Shown here in pieces: positions 53,705 through 62,850 of a stretch of 64,000 nt of DNA. How positions within the stretch are numbered: position 1 is the first letter of the stretch; the number at the start of each line of letters is the position of its first letter. A model generated the notes under the pieces. The model was not told the DNA's origin. It ran no database searches and was given only the letters and a program-made list of their open reading frames with translations. This DNA is from Paenibacillus sp. V4I7. GTDB lineage: Bacteria; Bacillota; Bacilli; Paenibacillales; NBRC-103111. A program made the translations under genes and the position numbers. The DNA is taken from NCBI RefSeq assembly GCF_030817275.1, contig NZ_JAUSZD010000002.1, forward strand, positions 496,001-560,000. Direction: 5' to 3'.

Positions 53705-54166
53705 TCACAGTTCCAATCCAGTCCCTTGTTTAAACCGTTTAATGACGACTTGCGTGTTAACGCGTACGACGCCTTTCAATTTGTAAATATTTTGGTAGAG
53801 GAAGTCTTCGAGCGCAGCATCGTCTTTGAGCAAGGCATGCATATGCAGAGAGCTGCTCCCTGTCATTTGATAAATACTGATAACGTTGGGGTCAGCGGAG
53901 AGTAGATTACCTACTTCTTCAGCATAACGCGGCTCCACTTCGACTTCGAAAAAAGCGCTGACGACTTTACCTAATTTCGTGGCGTTCAAGCGAATGGTAA
54001 AGTTTTCGATGACTTCTTTCTCGATGAGGTTTTCGACTCGTTTTTGAATCGCAACACGTGAGAGATTAAGTGTTTCCCCGATTTTTGCATAGGATATCCG
54101 GCCGTTCTCATGTAGTAACTTGATGATTTCTTGATCTACTTGATCGAGGTGAGGAAGCTCCAACAT
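53705..54166 (-). CDS. Lrp/AsnC-family regulator
   Basis: A 153-residue regulator with an N-terminal HTH (DQVDQEIIKLLHENGRISYAKIGETLNLSRVAIQKRVENLIEKEVI) and a C-terminal RAM/AsnC ligand domain (VSAFFEVEVEPRYAEEVGNLL onward). The ATG at 54166 follows AAAGGAG by eight bases; TTG at 54172 would be too close. It is divergent from the amidohydrolase gene at 54435 across an A/T-rich gap with palindromes, so it likely controls the catabolic cluster. Lrp proteins usually bind amino acids; here the ligand may be a breakdown product of the cluster's substrate. Confidence 0.9.
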   Translation of the reverse strand: MLELPHLDQVDQEIIKLLHENGRISYAKIGETLNLSRVAIQKRVENLIEKEVIENFTIRLNATKLGKVVSAFFEVEVEPRYAEEVGNLLSADPNVISIYQMTGSSSLHMHALLKDDAALEDFLYQNIYKLKGVVRVNTQVVIKRFKQGTGLEL

Positions 54167-54329
54167 AGGCAAGACTCCTTTATCGTAAAATATATACAGT
54201 TGTTAATATTATCATAGTATTCTCATGAAAAGAACAAATTTAACGTCCAAAATAAAACTATGTTAATCAAAATAGTTAGTATTTTTATAAAAACGTAACT
54301 ATATCTAGTATATTTATTTACAAATGGAG

Positions 54330-54372
54330 TTGACGGTAAAAAGGTTCATTCCTATAATGATGTTAATTAACA
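54330..54372 (+). promoter_or_regulatory. Sigma-A promoter with palindromic operator
   Basis: TTGACG (54330-54335), a 17-bp spacer and TATAAT (54353-54358) form a near-perfect sigma-A promoter for the amidohydrolase gene. The perfect palindrome TGTTAATTAACA (54361-54372) covers the start point. Similar TGTTAAT sequences appear upstream near 54193 and 54261. They are good candidates for Lrp binding. Confidence 0.8.
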
Positions 54373-54434
54373 TAACACACAATCAATAATAACAAATCAA
54401 TGTCATATTATTTGACATATAAGGAGGTGGTAAA

Positions 54435-55820
54435 ATGTCAAACAAATTAATTTACAACGGTACCGTGTTGACCATGAATGCCACCAATCAGATTTTCAAA
54501 CCTGGCTATGTGTATATGGAACATGATGTGATCCGTGAAGTGGGGGAATGGAGATCCGACGGGAGTTTGGACCATTTAATCTCGCAATCTGCGTATACGT
54601 ACAATGCTTCGGGTAAAGTCGTCATTCCCGGGATTATCAATGGCCATACCCATTTGTTTCAAACGTTCATGAGAGGGGTGTCGGATCACTCCCCGCTCAC
54701 ACAGTGGCTGAAGGAAATTATTTGGCCGATGAGTCTCGCGATGGAGCCTGAAGATTTTTATTTAGCTGCTTTAATTGGGTGTATCGAAAATTTAAAATCG
54801 GGCGCGACCTATATGATGGATCACCATTATATCCACACGTATCCAGAGAATGATGCAAGTGTACTGCAAGCGATGGTCGATTCAGGGATTCGCGGACATT
54901 TGGCCAGAGGCGGCTCGGATTTGGCCGGAGAAGTCCGATTAAGGGAGACAGAGGAGCAGATATTTAACAGCACAGATCGTTTACTCGATGAATGGGATGG
55001 CGCTGCTTCCGGCCGGATTCGAATTGCACTTGGGCCGCTTAATTTATATGGATGCTCCCGAGGGTATTTAGAGCGGGCTGCCACCTTTAGCCGGGAGCGA
55101 AAGCTGATTTCTCATGTACATGTCGCCGAGACGAGTGAACAGATCGACACAACGATGGCTCGCTATGGCCTGCGAAACTTGGAATTGCTAAATGAAGTTG
55201 GACTGTTGGGCGAGCAAACACAGGTTGTTCATGGTGTCTGGCTTGATGATGGAGAACTAGAAATGATTCGTGCAGTGCAAGCTTCTGTCATTCATTGTCC
55301 AGTATCCAATATGTACTTAGCTTCAGGTGTTGCCAGAGTACCTGAAATGCTGCGTATGGGTATTAACGTTGCCCTAGGTACGGATGGTCCTGGCAGCAAT
55401 AATTGCCAAGATAACTTAGAAGTGCTGAAGTTCACGGCATGCTTGCATAAGGTTAATGAGCTGGATGCTACCTTATTACCGCCGATGGATGTGCTGCGAA
55501 TGGCTACAGTGAATGGTGCAAAGGCCGTTGGAAGGAGTGCTGATTTAGGCAGTCTTGAACCAGGCAAGAAGGCAGATCTAGTGACCGTAGATATGCTCAA
55601 AGCGCACATTAGTCCTGTGCATCGCGCTTCTTCAGCGCTGGTTTATAATGCGAACGGCAATGATGTCGATCTCGTTATTGTTGGCGGTCAGGTTGTTGTA
55701 GAGAAGGGGATAAGCACGTGGATCGATGAGCAAGAAATTCTGCAAAGAGCCCAAGCAAGGGTTGATGCTCTGCGTACTAAGTTAGCTGGGCAATATCCTA
55801 TTTTTTCAAATATAGAGTAA
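54435..55820 (+). CDS. Amidohydrolase (SsnA/AtzA-like deaminase family)
   Basis: A 461-residue metal-dependent hydrolase. Metal ligands are visible as HTH (His71, His73) in IINGHTHLFQTF, HVHVAETSEQ, VHGVWL and GTDGPGSNN. This matches the family of chlorohydrolases, guanine/8-oxoguanine and thioadenosine deaminases. AAGGAGGTGG lies just before the ATG. It is the first gene after the Lrp-controlled promoter and is followed by a Rieske oxygenase. It should deaminate or dehalogenate a nitrogen ring; the exact substrate cannot be told. Confidence 0.87.
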   Translation: MSNKLIYNGTVLTMNATNQIFKPGYVYMEHDVIREVGEWRSDGSLDHLISQSAYTYNASGKVVIPGIINGHTHLFQTFMRGVSDHSPLTQWLKEIIWPMSLAMEPEDFYLAALIGCIENLKSGATYMMDHHYIHTYPENDASVLQAMVDSGIRGHLARGGSDLAGEVRLRETEEQIFNSTDRLLDEWDGAASGRIRIALGPLNLYGCSRGYLERAATFSRERKLISHVHVAETSEQIDTTMARYGLRNLELLNEVGLLGEQTQVVHGVWLDDGELEMIRAVQASVIHCPVSNMYLASGVARVPEMLRMGINVALGTDGPGSNNCQDNLEVLKFTACLHKVNELDATLLPPMDVLRMATVNGAKAVGRSADLGSLEPGKKADLVTVDMLKAHISPVHRASSALVYNANGNDVDLVIVGGQVVVEKGISTWIDEQEILQRAQARVDALRTKLAGQYPIFSNIE

Positions 55821-55879
55821 TTCTCTTAAGGCTTGCGCCAAACAAATAATTTTCAGAAACGCTAAGGAGGATGATTTCA

Positions 55880-56875
55880 ATGGCTTTACAACGTCTACAT
55901 GATCCTGTACTTGAAAATGATTGGCATGCTGTGTACCTCGCGTCTGAGCTGAAAGACCAACCTGTGGGTGTCATCATTTTGGGTGAAAGAGTAGCCATTT
56001 ATCGCTCTAGCAAAGGGGTTCATGCTCTGCAAGATCTATGCGTTCACCGTGGAGCCATGCTTTCCAAAGGGTGGGTACAAGAGGATGTCCTAGTCTGTCC
56101 ATACCATGGCTGGCAGTATGATTCATCTGGGCAATGCGTCTGTATTCCGGCGCAGCCTAAGGGGGAGAAGATTCCTCTCAGAGCTAAGGCACAAACCTAT
56201 GCATGTGAAGAGAAATACGGCTTTATCTGGGTATGTATAGGTGAACCCGTGGCGCCTTTGCCTCATTTCGAAGAGTTTGCTAATCCGGAGTTTCGTCCAT
56301 TACCTTGTGGCCCTTACAAAGTTGAAGCGGCTGGAACGAGGGTGATTGAGAATTTTACAGACTTCGCTCATTTGATGTTCGTTCATCAGAATCTGCTCGG
56401 ACATCCCGACTATGCGGAGCTGCCTGACTTTCAGGTTATCAAGGAGAAGGAACGCATTTATATCGAAAATATTCCGATCTTTCAACCCGTTGCCCATTCC
56501 GGCTCGGATAAGAGTGAAGGAACGACTTACGTATATATGAAGGAAGTTTATCGGCCTTTATCCGCTCGATTGTCCAAAGCAGATCCGAGCAATGGTCAAA
56601 CCTTGTGGATTATGTTGACGGTATTGCCTGTAGCCGCAGAAGAATGTGTTGTATTCATGATGGTATCGCGGAATTATGCCTATGACGTAGATGATGCGAA
56701 TTTTATTCGCTTCCAGGATATCGTGTTTGAACAAGATGCGAGGGTAATCGAGACTCAGAAGCCTGAGCTGCTGCCACTGGATCTGCAGGTCGAACTCAAC
56801 CATAAGGTGGATCGTTTCTCCATTGCGTATCGTCGCTGGTTGAAAGAATTAGGCGTGGTAATTGGCACGATATAA
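55880..56875 (+). CDS. Rieske-type oxygenase alpha subunit
   Basis: A 331-residue ring-hydroxylating or demethylating oxygenase. The Rieske cluster is bound by CVHRGAML and CPYHGWQYD (CxH...CxxH). The mononuclear iron site is seen in ENFTDFAHLMFVHQNLLG. The compact length resembles vanillate O-demethylase-type oxygenases. The start ATG at 55880 follows AAGGAGG by nine bases; an ATG at 55871 is directly against it. No dedicated reductase gene lies beside it; the FAD oxidase at 61496 is not an obvious partner. Likely activates or opens the ring that the amidohydrolases then process. Confidence 0.87.
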   Translation: MALQRLHDPVLENDWHAVYLASELKDQPVGVIILGERVAIYRSSKGVHALQDLCVHRGAMLSKGWVQEDVLVCPYHGWQYDSSGQCVCIPAQPKGEKIPLRAKAQTYACEEKYGFIWVCIGEPVAPLPHFEEFANPEFRPLPCGPYKVEAAGTRVIENFTDFAHLMFVHQNLLGHPDYAELPDFQVIKEKERIYIENIPIFQPVAHSGSDKSEGTTYVYMKEVYRPLSARLSKADPSNGQTLWIMLTVLPVAAEECVVFMMVSRNYAYDVDDANFIRFQDIVFEQDARVIETQKPELLPLDLQVELNHKVDRFSIAYRRWLKELGVVIGTI

Positions 56876-57076
56876 GAGAATGTTCGTCTTTTGTGATATA
56901 TGAGTGTGTTTTTCTAAAGTAATCCTTGGAAAAGTAATAAAAAGGCGTACTTTTATTGTGTGAAAATACAAAACGTTAGTCTATTCGTTGACTTGAACAG
57001 GCCATCAACCCTATATTTGACTAAAGATTGATAAGTTCTTTTGTAGAGAAAACCAAATATGGAGGGGAAGTTTAAT

Positions 57077-58171
57077 ATGAAACCATTTAATCTTACTAAT
57101 CCGCTTGCAGCGAAACGCCCAGTTGTTTTGTCCATTAGCTTAGCTATGATCACAAGTATGCTCGCCGCATGCGGCAACACGGGCTCCTCGGTTTCAACGT
57201 CAGCGCCATCTACAGTACCATCGGCTGCAACGACGGCTTCCGCTGCTCCAGCAGCAACAACAGCTTCAACTGCACCGAAGGCTCTTGTACCTGCAACGGT
57301 TGTTCTGAACTGGTTCGCCGAGCCAGAGCATGGTGGGAACTTTGCAGCTTCAGCCAAAGGGTATTATAAAGACGCAGGATTTGATATGACGCTCATGCCG
57401 GGTGGTCCGCAGGTTTCGTCAACACAAATTGTTGCTTCAGGCAAAGCACAATTCGGTATGGCGAATGGTGATGATATTTTGGTAGCCAGACAAGAGGGTA
57501 TTCCGGTTGTAGCCATCGCTACTTCTATGCAAAAGAGTCCACAAGCCTTGTTTTATCATAAAAGTTCAGGTATTAAAGATTTCTCAGATTTAAATGGTCA
57601 TAAGGTGTATGTGGCCTCTACAGCTAGCTTTTGGCAATTCATGAAAAAGAAATATAAATTAGACACAGCCCAAGAAATGAAATATACAGGTCAATTAGTC
57701 AACTTCGTCAATGATAAAACTTCGCTTACACAAGGGTATGTTACATCCGAACCATTCACACTAGATCAGCAAAAAGTAGAGTATGGCACATTACTTAATG
57801 CAGATTCCGGTTATAACATTTACGCTGGCGTATACTTCACTACGGAGAAAATGATTGCTGAACATCCTGACCAAGTGAAAGCTTTCGTCGAAGCTACGGT
57901 CAAAGGCTGGGACTATTACAAGGATCATTCCGATGAGATCAATCCTGCCATTCAAGTGAAGAATCCAGATATGGGCTTAGATATGATGAAATATAGCGCT
58001 GCTAAAGAAATGGACTTTGTATTCGGCGGAGATGCTGCAACCAAGGGTACGGGCATTATGACGAAAGAGCGCTGGACAGAAGTTCAAAAGCAGCTTGTTG
58101 ATGTAGGTGTTTTGAAAACAGCAGAGAACATCGACAAAGTGTTCACAACGCAATTTTTACCTAAGAAGTAA
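57077..58171 (+). CDS. ABC transporter substrate-binding lipoprotein (NMT1/THI5-like)
   Basis: A 364-residue lipoprotein: signal peptide with lipobox SMLAAC (Cys32), then an Ala/Thr/Ser-rich linker (about 35-75), then the NMT1/THI5-type binding fold starting VVLNWFAEPEHGGNFAASAKGYYKDAGFD. The ATG at 57077 follows GGAGGGG. This family binds pyrimidines, sulfonates and other small ring compounds. Its ATPase (60671) and permease (62851) lie further along the same strand, spread among catabolic enzymes, which suggests that the same compound is taken up and degraded. Confidence 0.9.
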   Translation: MKPFNLTNPLAAKRPVVLSISLAMITSMLAACGNTGSSVSTSAPSTVPSAATTASAAPAATTASTAPKALVPATVVLNWFAEPEHGGNFAASAKGYYKDAGFDMTLMPGGPQVSSTQIVASGKAQFGMANGDDILVARQEGIPVVAIATSMQKSPQALFYHKSSGIKDFSDLNGHKVYVASTASFWQFMKKKYKLDTAQEMKYTGQLVNFVNDKTSLTQGYVTSEPFTLDQQKVEYGTLLNADSGYNIYAGVYFTTEKMIAEHPDQVKAFVEATVKGWDYYKDHSDEINPAIQVKNPDMGLDMMKYSAAKEMDFVFGGDAATKGTGIMTKERWTEVQKQLVDVGVLKTAENIDKVFTTQFLPKK

Positions 58172-58207
58172 GGGATAAAGAATAAGAATAATCAGGGGGT
58201 GGCGGCA

Positions 58208-59587
58208 TTGGCTTCTAACAAGAATATGGATTTAGTTAACGTTCGATTGCCAATGGAGGATGAGGGGCATTTGTTTCGACTCTCGATTCGTGATGGCCTT
58301 TGGACTCAGATTCAGAAGCAAGAAGCTAATGCTGCCCATTCTGGTGCAATATCTTTGGAATATTGGAAACCGCAGCTTAGTACGTGTGAATCGGGTGTCT
58401 CGCTAATTGACCTCGAAGGGAAAATCGTATTGCCGGGCTTCGTAGATGCCCATATGCACTTAGACAAATCTTTCTCACTAACTTCTGTTGAGAATCGGAG
58501 TGGTACGTTAGAAGAGGCCGTGCGCAATTATTCAAGTGCATCACCGTCTTTTACCAAAAATGAGATTAAATCAAGAATAATGCGTTCGGCTTTGCAAGCT
58601 TTGTCATCTGGTACAACGCACATTCGTACACATCTTGAATTTAATTTAAGAGCCTCACGTGAAGTTGCGTTACGTACAGTTGAGGCCGCTTTGGAAGCCA
58701 AAGAAGCATTAGCGCCTTATATTAGCTTGCAGCTGTTTCCGATGTGTCCCTACAATTTCATGTCACTCGATGTGGATGCCGTAGAGGAAGCTCTAAAAAT
58801 GGGCGTCGATGGGATTGGCGGAGCACCGCATTTATCATTAACCCCTAAGGAAGATATCGATTATATATTCAAATTAGCAGAGAAATATGATGTGCCGATT
58901 GATCTGCATTGTGATGAAACAGACAATCCAGCTATGCGCACAATCGATCATATCACTTTGCGAACGAAATCAGAGGGCTATTCAGGAAGAGTTACCGTCG
59001 ATCATTTATGTGCATTAGCTTCGATGACGAATCAGGATGCTCACGGCATCATTGAGCGGATGGCTGAAGCTAGGCTCAAAGCAGTCTCATTACCTGCAGT
59101 CAATTTGTACTTGCAAGGAAGGCATGATGGATTCCCGGTTAGACGAGGAGTAACTCGTTTGAAGGAAATCTGGGAAGCAGGCATTCCTATTGCGGTGGCT
59201 TCTGATAATATTCATGATCCCTTTCACCCTTTTGGCAGAGGCGATTTATTACAGATTGCTCTTATTGGCTCTTATGCCGCTCATATGGGACGACCGGATG
59301 ATCTTCGCACACTGCTGCGCATGATCACGGATGTGCCCGCCAAGGTGCTCGGTCTAACTTCTCATGAGGTAAAGGCTGGTAATCATGCGAATTTTATTAT
59401 CATAGAGGGAAGTACGCCGGAAGAACTCTTTACCATGCTGCCTGAACGCCGTTGGGTATATAGTCAAGGAAGCTTTGTTCGAATAGCTGCCAATAAAGCA
59501 GAGTGGCAGGATAAGACGTTAGCTCATTATTGGCAAGAGGCAATCGAGAATGTATCCTTCCATAAACGTAAATTCGCGAAAGGGTGA
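58208..59587 (+). CDS. Amidohydrolase, cytosine-deaminase-like
   Basis: A protein of about 459 residues with the metal motif GFVDAHMHLDKSF, a DLHCDETDNP block and VASDNIHDPFHPFGRGD near the C-terminal end. These are features of cytosine deaminase-like amidohydrolases. The probable start is TTG at 58208, six bases after AGGGGGTGG; a GTG at 58199 would sit within that ribosome site. It lies 36 bp after the binding-protein gene. It is one of three amidohydrolases in the cluster, so the pathway likely has several hydrolytic steps on a nitrogen-containing substrate. Confidence 0.85.
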   Translation: MASNKNMDLVNVRLPMEDEGHLFRLSIRDGLWTQIQKQEANAAHSGAISLEYWKPQLSTCESGVSLIDLEGKIVLPGFVDAHMHLDKSFSLTSVENRSGTLEEAVRNYSSASPSFTKNEIKSRIMRSALQALSSGTTHIRTHLEFNLRASREVALRTVEAALEAKEALAPYISLQLFPMCPYNFMSLDVDAVEEALKMGVDGIGGAPHLSLTPKEDIDYIFKLAEKYDVPIDLHCDETDNPAMRTIDHITLRTKSEGYSGRVTVDHLCALASMTNQDAHGIIERMAEARLKAVSLPAVNLYLQGRHDGFPVRRGVTRLKEIWEAGIPIAVASDNIHDPFHPFGRGDLLQIALIGSYAAHMGRPDDLRTLLRMITDVPAKVLGLTSHEVKAGNHANFIIIEGSTPEELFTMLPERRWVYSQGSFVRIAANKAEWQDKTLAHYWQEAIENVSFHKRKFAKG

Positions 59588-59595
59588 GCGTTCTA

Positions 59596-59697
59596 ATGGC
59601 TAACCTACCGGATCCAAGAGAGCTTCTGATGGCAGCTCGATTAGGTAAGAGGGTTGCGGATGTAGCCGCCGCTTTACAGCTATTCCAAGCAAGATAA
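59596..59697 (+). CDS. Small 33-residue open reading frame
   Basis: An ATG follows AAAGGGTGAGC at good spacing, 8 bp after the preceding amidohydrolase stop. The product (MANLPDPRELLMAARLGKRV, then ADVAAALQLFQAR) is amphipathic and helical. It has no known family. A terminator follows 35 bp later, so it would be the last gene of the first transcript. It is either a small protein or a worn remnant. Confidence 0.4.
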   Translation: MANLPDPRELLMAARLGKRVADVAAALQLFQAR

Positions 59698-59731
59698 GCT
59701 TAATGTTGAACAATGCTAATTTGAAAGCTTA

Positions 59732-59767
59732 AGATCCGCTCCTCACTCTGAGTCTGGGTCTTTTTTT
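59732..59767. terminator. Intrinsic terminator in the catabolic cluster
   Basis: AGATCC pairs with GGGTCT, with an inner CTCA/TGAG hairpin, followed by a T run. It splits the cluster in two; a TATAAT at 59786-59791 follows and may restart transcription for the creatininase gene. Confidence 0.7.
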
Positions 59768-59816
59768 ATAAAAGCTTATGCGTACTATAATGTCCACTCA
59801 CTTGGAGGTGCTCAGC

Positions 59817-60629
59817 TTGTCATTCAGTCGTTATCAAGGTAAGGCGTGGGATCGCTGCTTTTTTCCCCGCTTAAGTAAGCACGAGGTTGCTCAAGTTACC
59901 AAAGATGATGCGCTTATCGTTCTGCCGGTTGGCGCGATTGAGCAGCATGGTCCGCATATGCCAGTGTTTACCGATACGTTAATTTCCGAAGTGCTCTTGA
60001 CCGAGGCTTTCGAACAGCTTCCCGATGATGCGAATATATGGCTGCTGCCGGCCATTCCGTATGGGAAAAGTACGGAGCACCTTGGCCATCCAGGAACCAT
60101 AACGCTATCAGCTACTACATTAATGGCTGTCGTGATGGATATAGCGAAAAGCTTGAGTAAGAGCGGATTTCAGAAATTAGTGCTGGTGAATACGCACGGG
60201 GGCAACACGGATTTGTTGAATATGATGGGCCGGGAAATCCGTATAGAAACGGGGTTGGCTGTATTTCGATTAGATCCTGGCGGACTCGGTGCCGCTGATG
60301 AGTGGATAACGCCGCTGGAGAAGCAGGCTGGTATTCATGCGGGTGACATGGAAACTTCCTTAGTGATGTCTGCTAAACCCGATTGGGTTCATATGGAGCT
60401 TGCTCCTACGGAATATCCGAATTACCCGGATTCGCGTTATTTGGGCCTTCGCAATCGTGCTTTTGCTTGGGTCATGGATGATTTATCCCATTCAGGCATT
60501 TCTGGTGATGCCACACAAGCAACGATAACGAAAGGCCATGCGATGGCTGAAAAGTACGGAGCACACATCGCCGAGGCGTTGCTCACCTTTCAAACTTTTG
60601 AGATGGCGTCATTGAAAAAGGAACAATAA
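59817..60629 (+). CDS. Creatininase-family amidohydrolase
   Basis: A 270-residue enzyme with the family motif LPVGAIEQHGPHMPVFTDT (Glu42, His44, Asp53 as metal ligands), NTHGGNTDLLN and HAGDMETSLVM. A TTG start at 59817 follows GGAGGTG by six bases and gives a normal family length; an ATG at 59778 would lie upstream of the likely transcription start. The family hydrolyses cyclic amides such as creatinine, formamide derivatives and related lactams. It fits a pathway that opens a nitrogen ring. Confidence 0.9.
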   Translation: MSFSRYQGKAWDRCFFPRLSKHEVAQVTKDDALIVLPVGAIEQHGPHMPVFTDTLISEVLLTEAFEQLPDDANIWLLPAIPYGKSTEHLGHPGTITLSATTLMAVVMDIAKSLSKSGFQKLVLVNTHGGNTDLLNMMGREIRIETGLAVFRLDPGGLGAADEWITPLEKQAGIHAGDMETSLVMSAKPDWVHMELAPTEYPNYPDSRYLGLRNRAFAWVMDDLSHSGISGDATQATITKGHAMAEKYGAHIAEALLTFQTFEMASLKKEQ

Positions 60630-60670
60630 CGGACGGAAGTTCCAAAAATCAAATACAGGAGATGAAGTAA

Positions 60671-61474
60671 ATGGCTATGAATGCTTCTCTGATCCATACA
60701 TCCAATTCACATGTACAAGATCCAAAATTCGTGAGTATGGAGAATCTCTCTAAGACGTACCCAAACGGTACAATTGCCTTGCAGGATGTGAATCTGACGA
60801 TACAAGAAGGGGAGTTCCTTTGTTTTGTTGGACCATCTGGGTGTGGGAAATCAACGATATTCAAGATGATTACAGGTCTGGCCAAGCCGAGTAAAGGGAC
60901 GTTAGATGTGTTTGGAACGACACCTAAAGAAGCTCGCAAGCAAAGTGATATCGCCTTTGTTTTCCAAGATCATACACTGCTGCCCTGGTCTACGGTAGAA
61001 GCTAACGTAAGATTGCCGCTTGAATTGCGCGGTGTAGATAAGAAAACACAGAAAGAAGAGGCTCAGCGCGTGTTGGAGCTGGTCGGCTTGAAGGACTATA
61101 TGAAGGTGCTGCCTAGACAGCTCTCCGGGGGAATGAAGATGCGTGTTTCCATCGCGCGTGCACTCATTTCGAGACCTAAGCTGCTTCTCATGGATGAGCC
61201 CTTCGGCGCTTTAGACGAAATTACGCGTCAAACCTTGCAAATGGAGCTGCTCCATATTTGGCAGCAGGATAAATCCATGACCGTGCTATTCGTTACTCAT
61301 AACGTATTCGAATCGGTCTTCTTATCCACAAGTGTTGTTGTGATGACACCGCGTCCTGGTAAAATATCAGCGAGGATTGATATCCCTGTCCCTTTTCCCC
61401 GAGATGAAAGCTTCCGTACAACGACGCAGTTCAGTGATTTAGTTCGTGAAGTATCTGCCGCTTTGGATCATTGA
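60671..61474 (+). CDS. ABC transporter ATP-binding protein (SsuB/TauB type)
   Basis: A 267-residue ATPase with Walker A GPSGCGKST, Q-loop in VFQDHTLLPWSTV, signature LSGGMKMRVSIARAL, Walker B LLLMDEPFGALDE and the switch His in VTHNVFES. It is of the nitrate/sulfonate/taurine class and fits the NMT1-like binding protein at 57077 and the permease at 62851. The ATG follows AGGAGATGAAGTAA. The position between creatininase and FAD oxidase shows that transport and catabolic genes are mixed in one unit. Confidence 0.94.
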   Translation: MAMNASLIHTSNSHVQDPKFVSMENLSKTYPNGTIALQDVNLTIQEGEFLCFVGPSGCGKSTIFKMITGLAKPSKGTLDVFGTTPKEARKQSDIAFVFQDHTLLPWSTVEANVRLPLELRGVDKKTQKEEAQRVLELVGLKDYMKVLPRQLSGGMKMRVSIARALISRPKLLLMDEPFGALDEITRQTLQMELLHIWQQDKSMTVLFVTHNVFESVFLSTSVVVMTPRPGKISARIDIPVPFPRDESFRTTTQFSDLVREVSAALDH

Positions 61475-61495
61475 TACGAAAGGGTGAATAAGCTC

Positions 61496-62833
61496 ATGGC
61501 CATGCATATAAGCTGGGAGAAAGAGATACAGGAGCAGCTTGCAAAAGAAATCGTGTTTGTCGATGGCGAAACGAGAGAAAAGCTCTCTAAAGATTATTAC
61601 TGGTACTCCCCTGTACTTAATCGCCAATTGCAGAATAGGAAGGCGGCCGATGTCGTTGCCATACCGCGCAATGAAGCCGAGGTGGCAGAAGTATTGGCCT
61701 TCGGTTACCGTCATAACATTCCCGTTACCGTTCGTGGAGCGGGTACAGGTAACTATGGTCAGGCGGTCCCCCTGGAGGGCGGTATTGTCTTGGATCTAAG
61801 CCGAATGGATGAAATTCTTGAAATCGGACATGGGTTTGCTCGTTTACAATGTGGAGTTCGTTTAGGTGTCATTGATAAAAAGGCTCGCGAAGTCGGACAA
61901 GAAATTCGCATTTACCCCAGTACTTATGTAAAAGCGACGGTGGGCGGCTTTGTGAGCGGTGGTTCCGGTGGAATCGGCTCGATTACCCACGGGAACCTAT
62001 GGGATGGCAATGTGCTGGAAGCTGTCATTTATACGATGGAAGAATCTCCGCAGCGTTTGGTTATCCAAGGCCGTGATTTATTTGATTATATTCATAATTA
62101 TGGGACGACCGGTATTTTGACCGAGGTGACCATCCCGCTTTCTCCTCGCACAGAGTGGGCTCAGGCTATTGCTAATTTCGACACCTTCGAGCAGTCGATG
62201 CGATTTGGAGAAGCTCTTGCCAGAGAGGAAGCCATTCTGAAACGACTCATTGCTCCCATGGAGTGGCCAATTCCCTCGTATTTCGTTCCGTTTGCCAAAG
62301 TGATTAAGTCTGGCATGGCCGCTGTTATGCTTGAATTTGATGAGGATACGCTGCCGTTAGTCGAAGCTCTTGCCCAAAGTTATGGCGGGCACATCGGTCA
62401 TCTGATTGAGGCTAAGAATTATCGGAAAACGATCGGGGTATCGGATTTTACATGGAATCATACGACGTTATGGGCAATGAAAACGGACTCTTCCATGACG
62501 TATCTGCAAGCTGGCTTTAAGCTGGATAGCTATATAGAACAAATTCAGAAGATTAAAGACAAATATGGGGACGAAGTTTACCTACATTTTGAATGGGTGC
62601 GCAGCGGTGGAGAAATATCGCCAAATTCGCTTCCGGTTGTACGCTTTGAAAGCGAAGACCGTTTATACGAGATCATTCAATATTGCGAATCCATCGGCGT
62701 GAAAATATTTGATCCACATACCTGGGTGTTGGATCATGGCGGACGCGGTGAAGTTGGCAGCATGGAGCGTAAGAAACGTGAGAATGACCCAAGAGGGCTG
62801 CTGAATCCAGGAAAAATCATTTATGAGATGTAA
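61496..62833 (+). CDS. FAD-binding oxidase (GlcD/vanillyl-alcohol oxidase family)
   Basis: A protein of about 445 residues. The FAD-binding (PCMH-type) region has VVAIPRNEAEVAEVLAF, TVRGAGTGNYGQAVPLEGGIVLDLSRM and GGFVSGGSGGIGSITHGN. The C-terminus RGLLNPGKIIYE is typical of GlcD-like oxidases. The ATG at 61496 follows AAGGGTGA; a GTG at 61484 overlaps it. It likely oxidises a hydroxyl or amine group of an intermediate. No iron-sulfur partner lies nearby. Confidence 0.88.
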   Translation: MAMHISWEKEIQEQLAKEIVFVDGETREKLSKDYYWYSPVLNRQLQNRKAADVVAIPRNEAEVAEVLAFGYRHNIPVTVRGAGTGNYGQAVPLEGGIVLDLSRMDEILEIGHGFARLQCGVRLGVIDKKAREVGQEIRIYPSTYVKATVGGFVSGGSGGIGSITHGNLWDGNVLEAVIYTMEESPQRLVIQGRDLFDYIHNYGTTGILTEVTIPLSPRTEWAQAIANFDTFEQSMRFGEALAREEAILKRLIAPMEWPIPSYFVPFAKVIKSGMAAVMLEFDEDTLPLVEALAQSYGGHIGHLIEAKNYRKTIGVSDFTWNHTTLWAMKTDSSMTYLQAGFKLDSYIEQIQKIKDKYGDEVYLHFEWVRSGGEISPNSLPVVRFESEDRLYEIIQYCESIGVKIFDPHTWVLDHGGRGEVGSMERKKRENDPRGLLNPGKIIYEM

Positions 62834-62850
62834 ATGAAGGGGGACGTACA

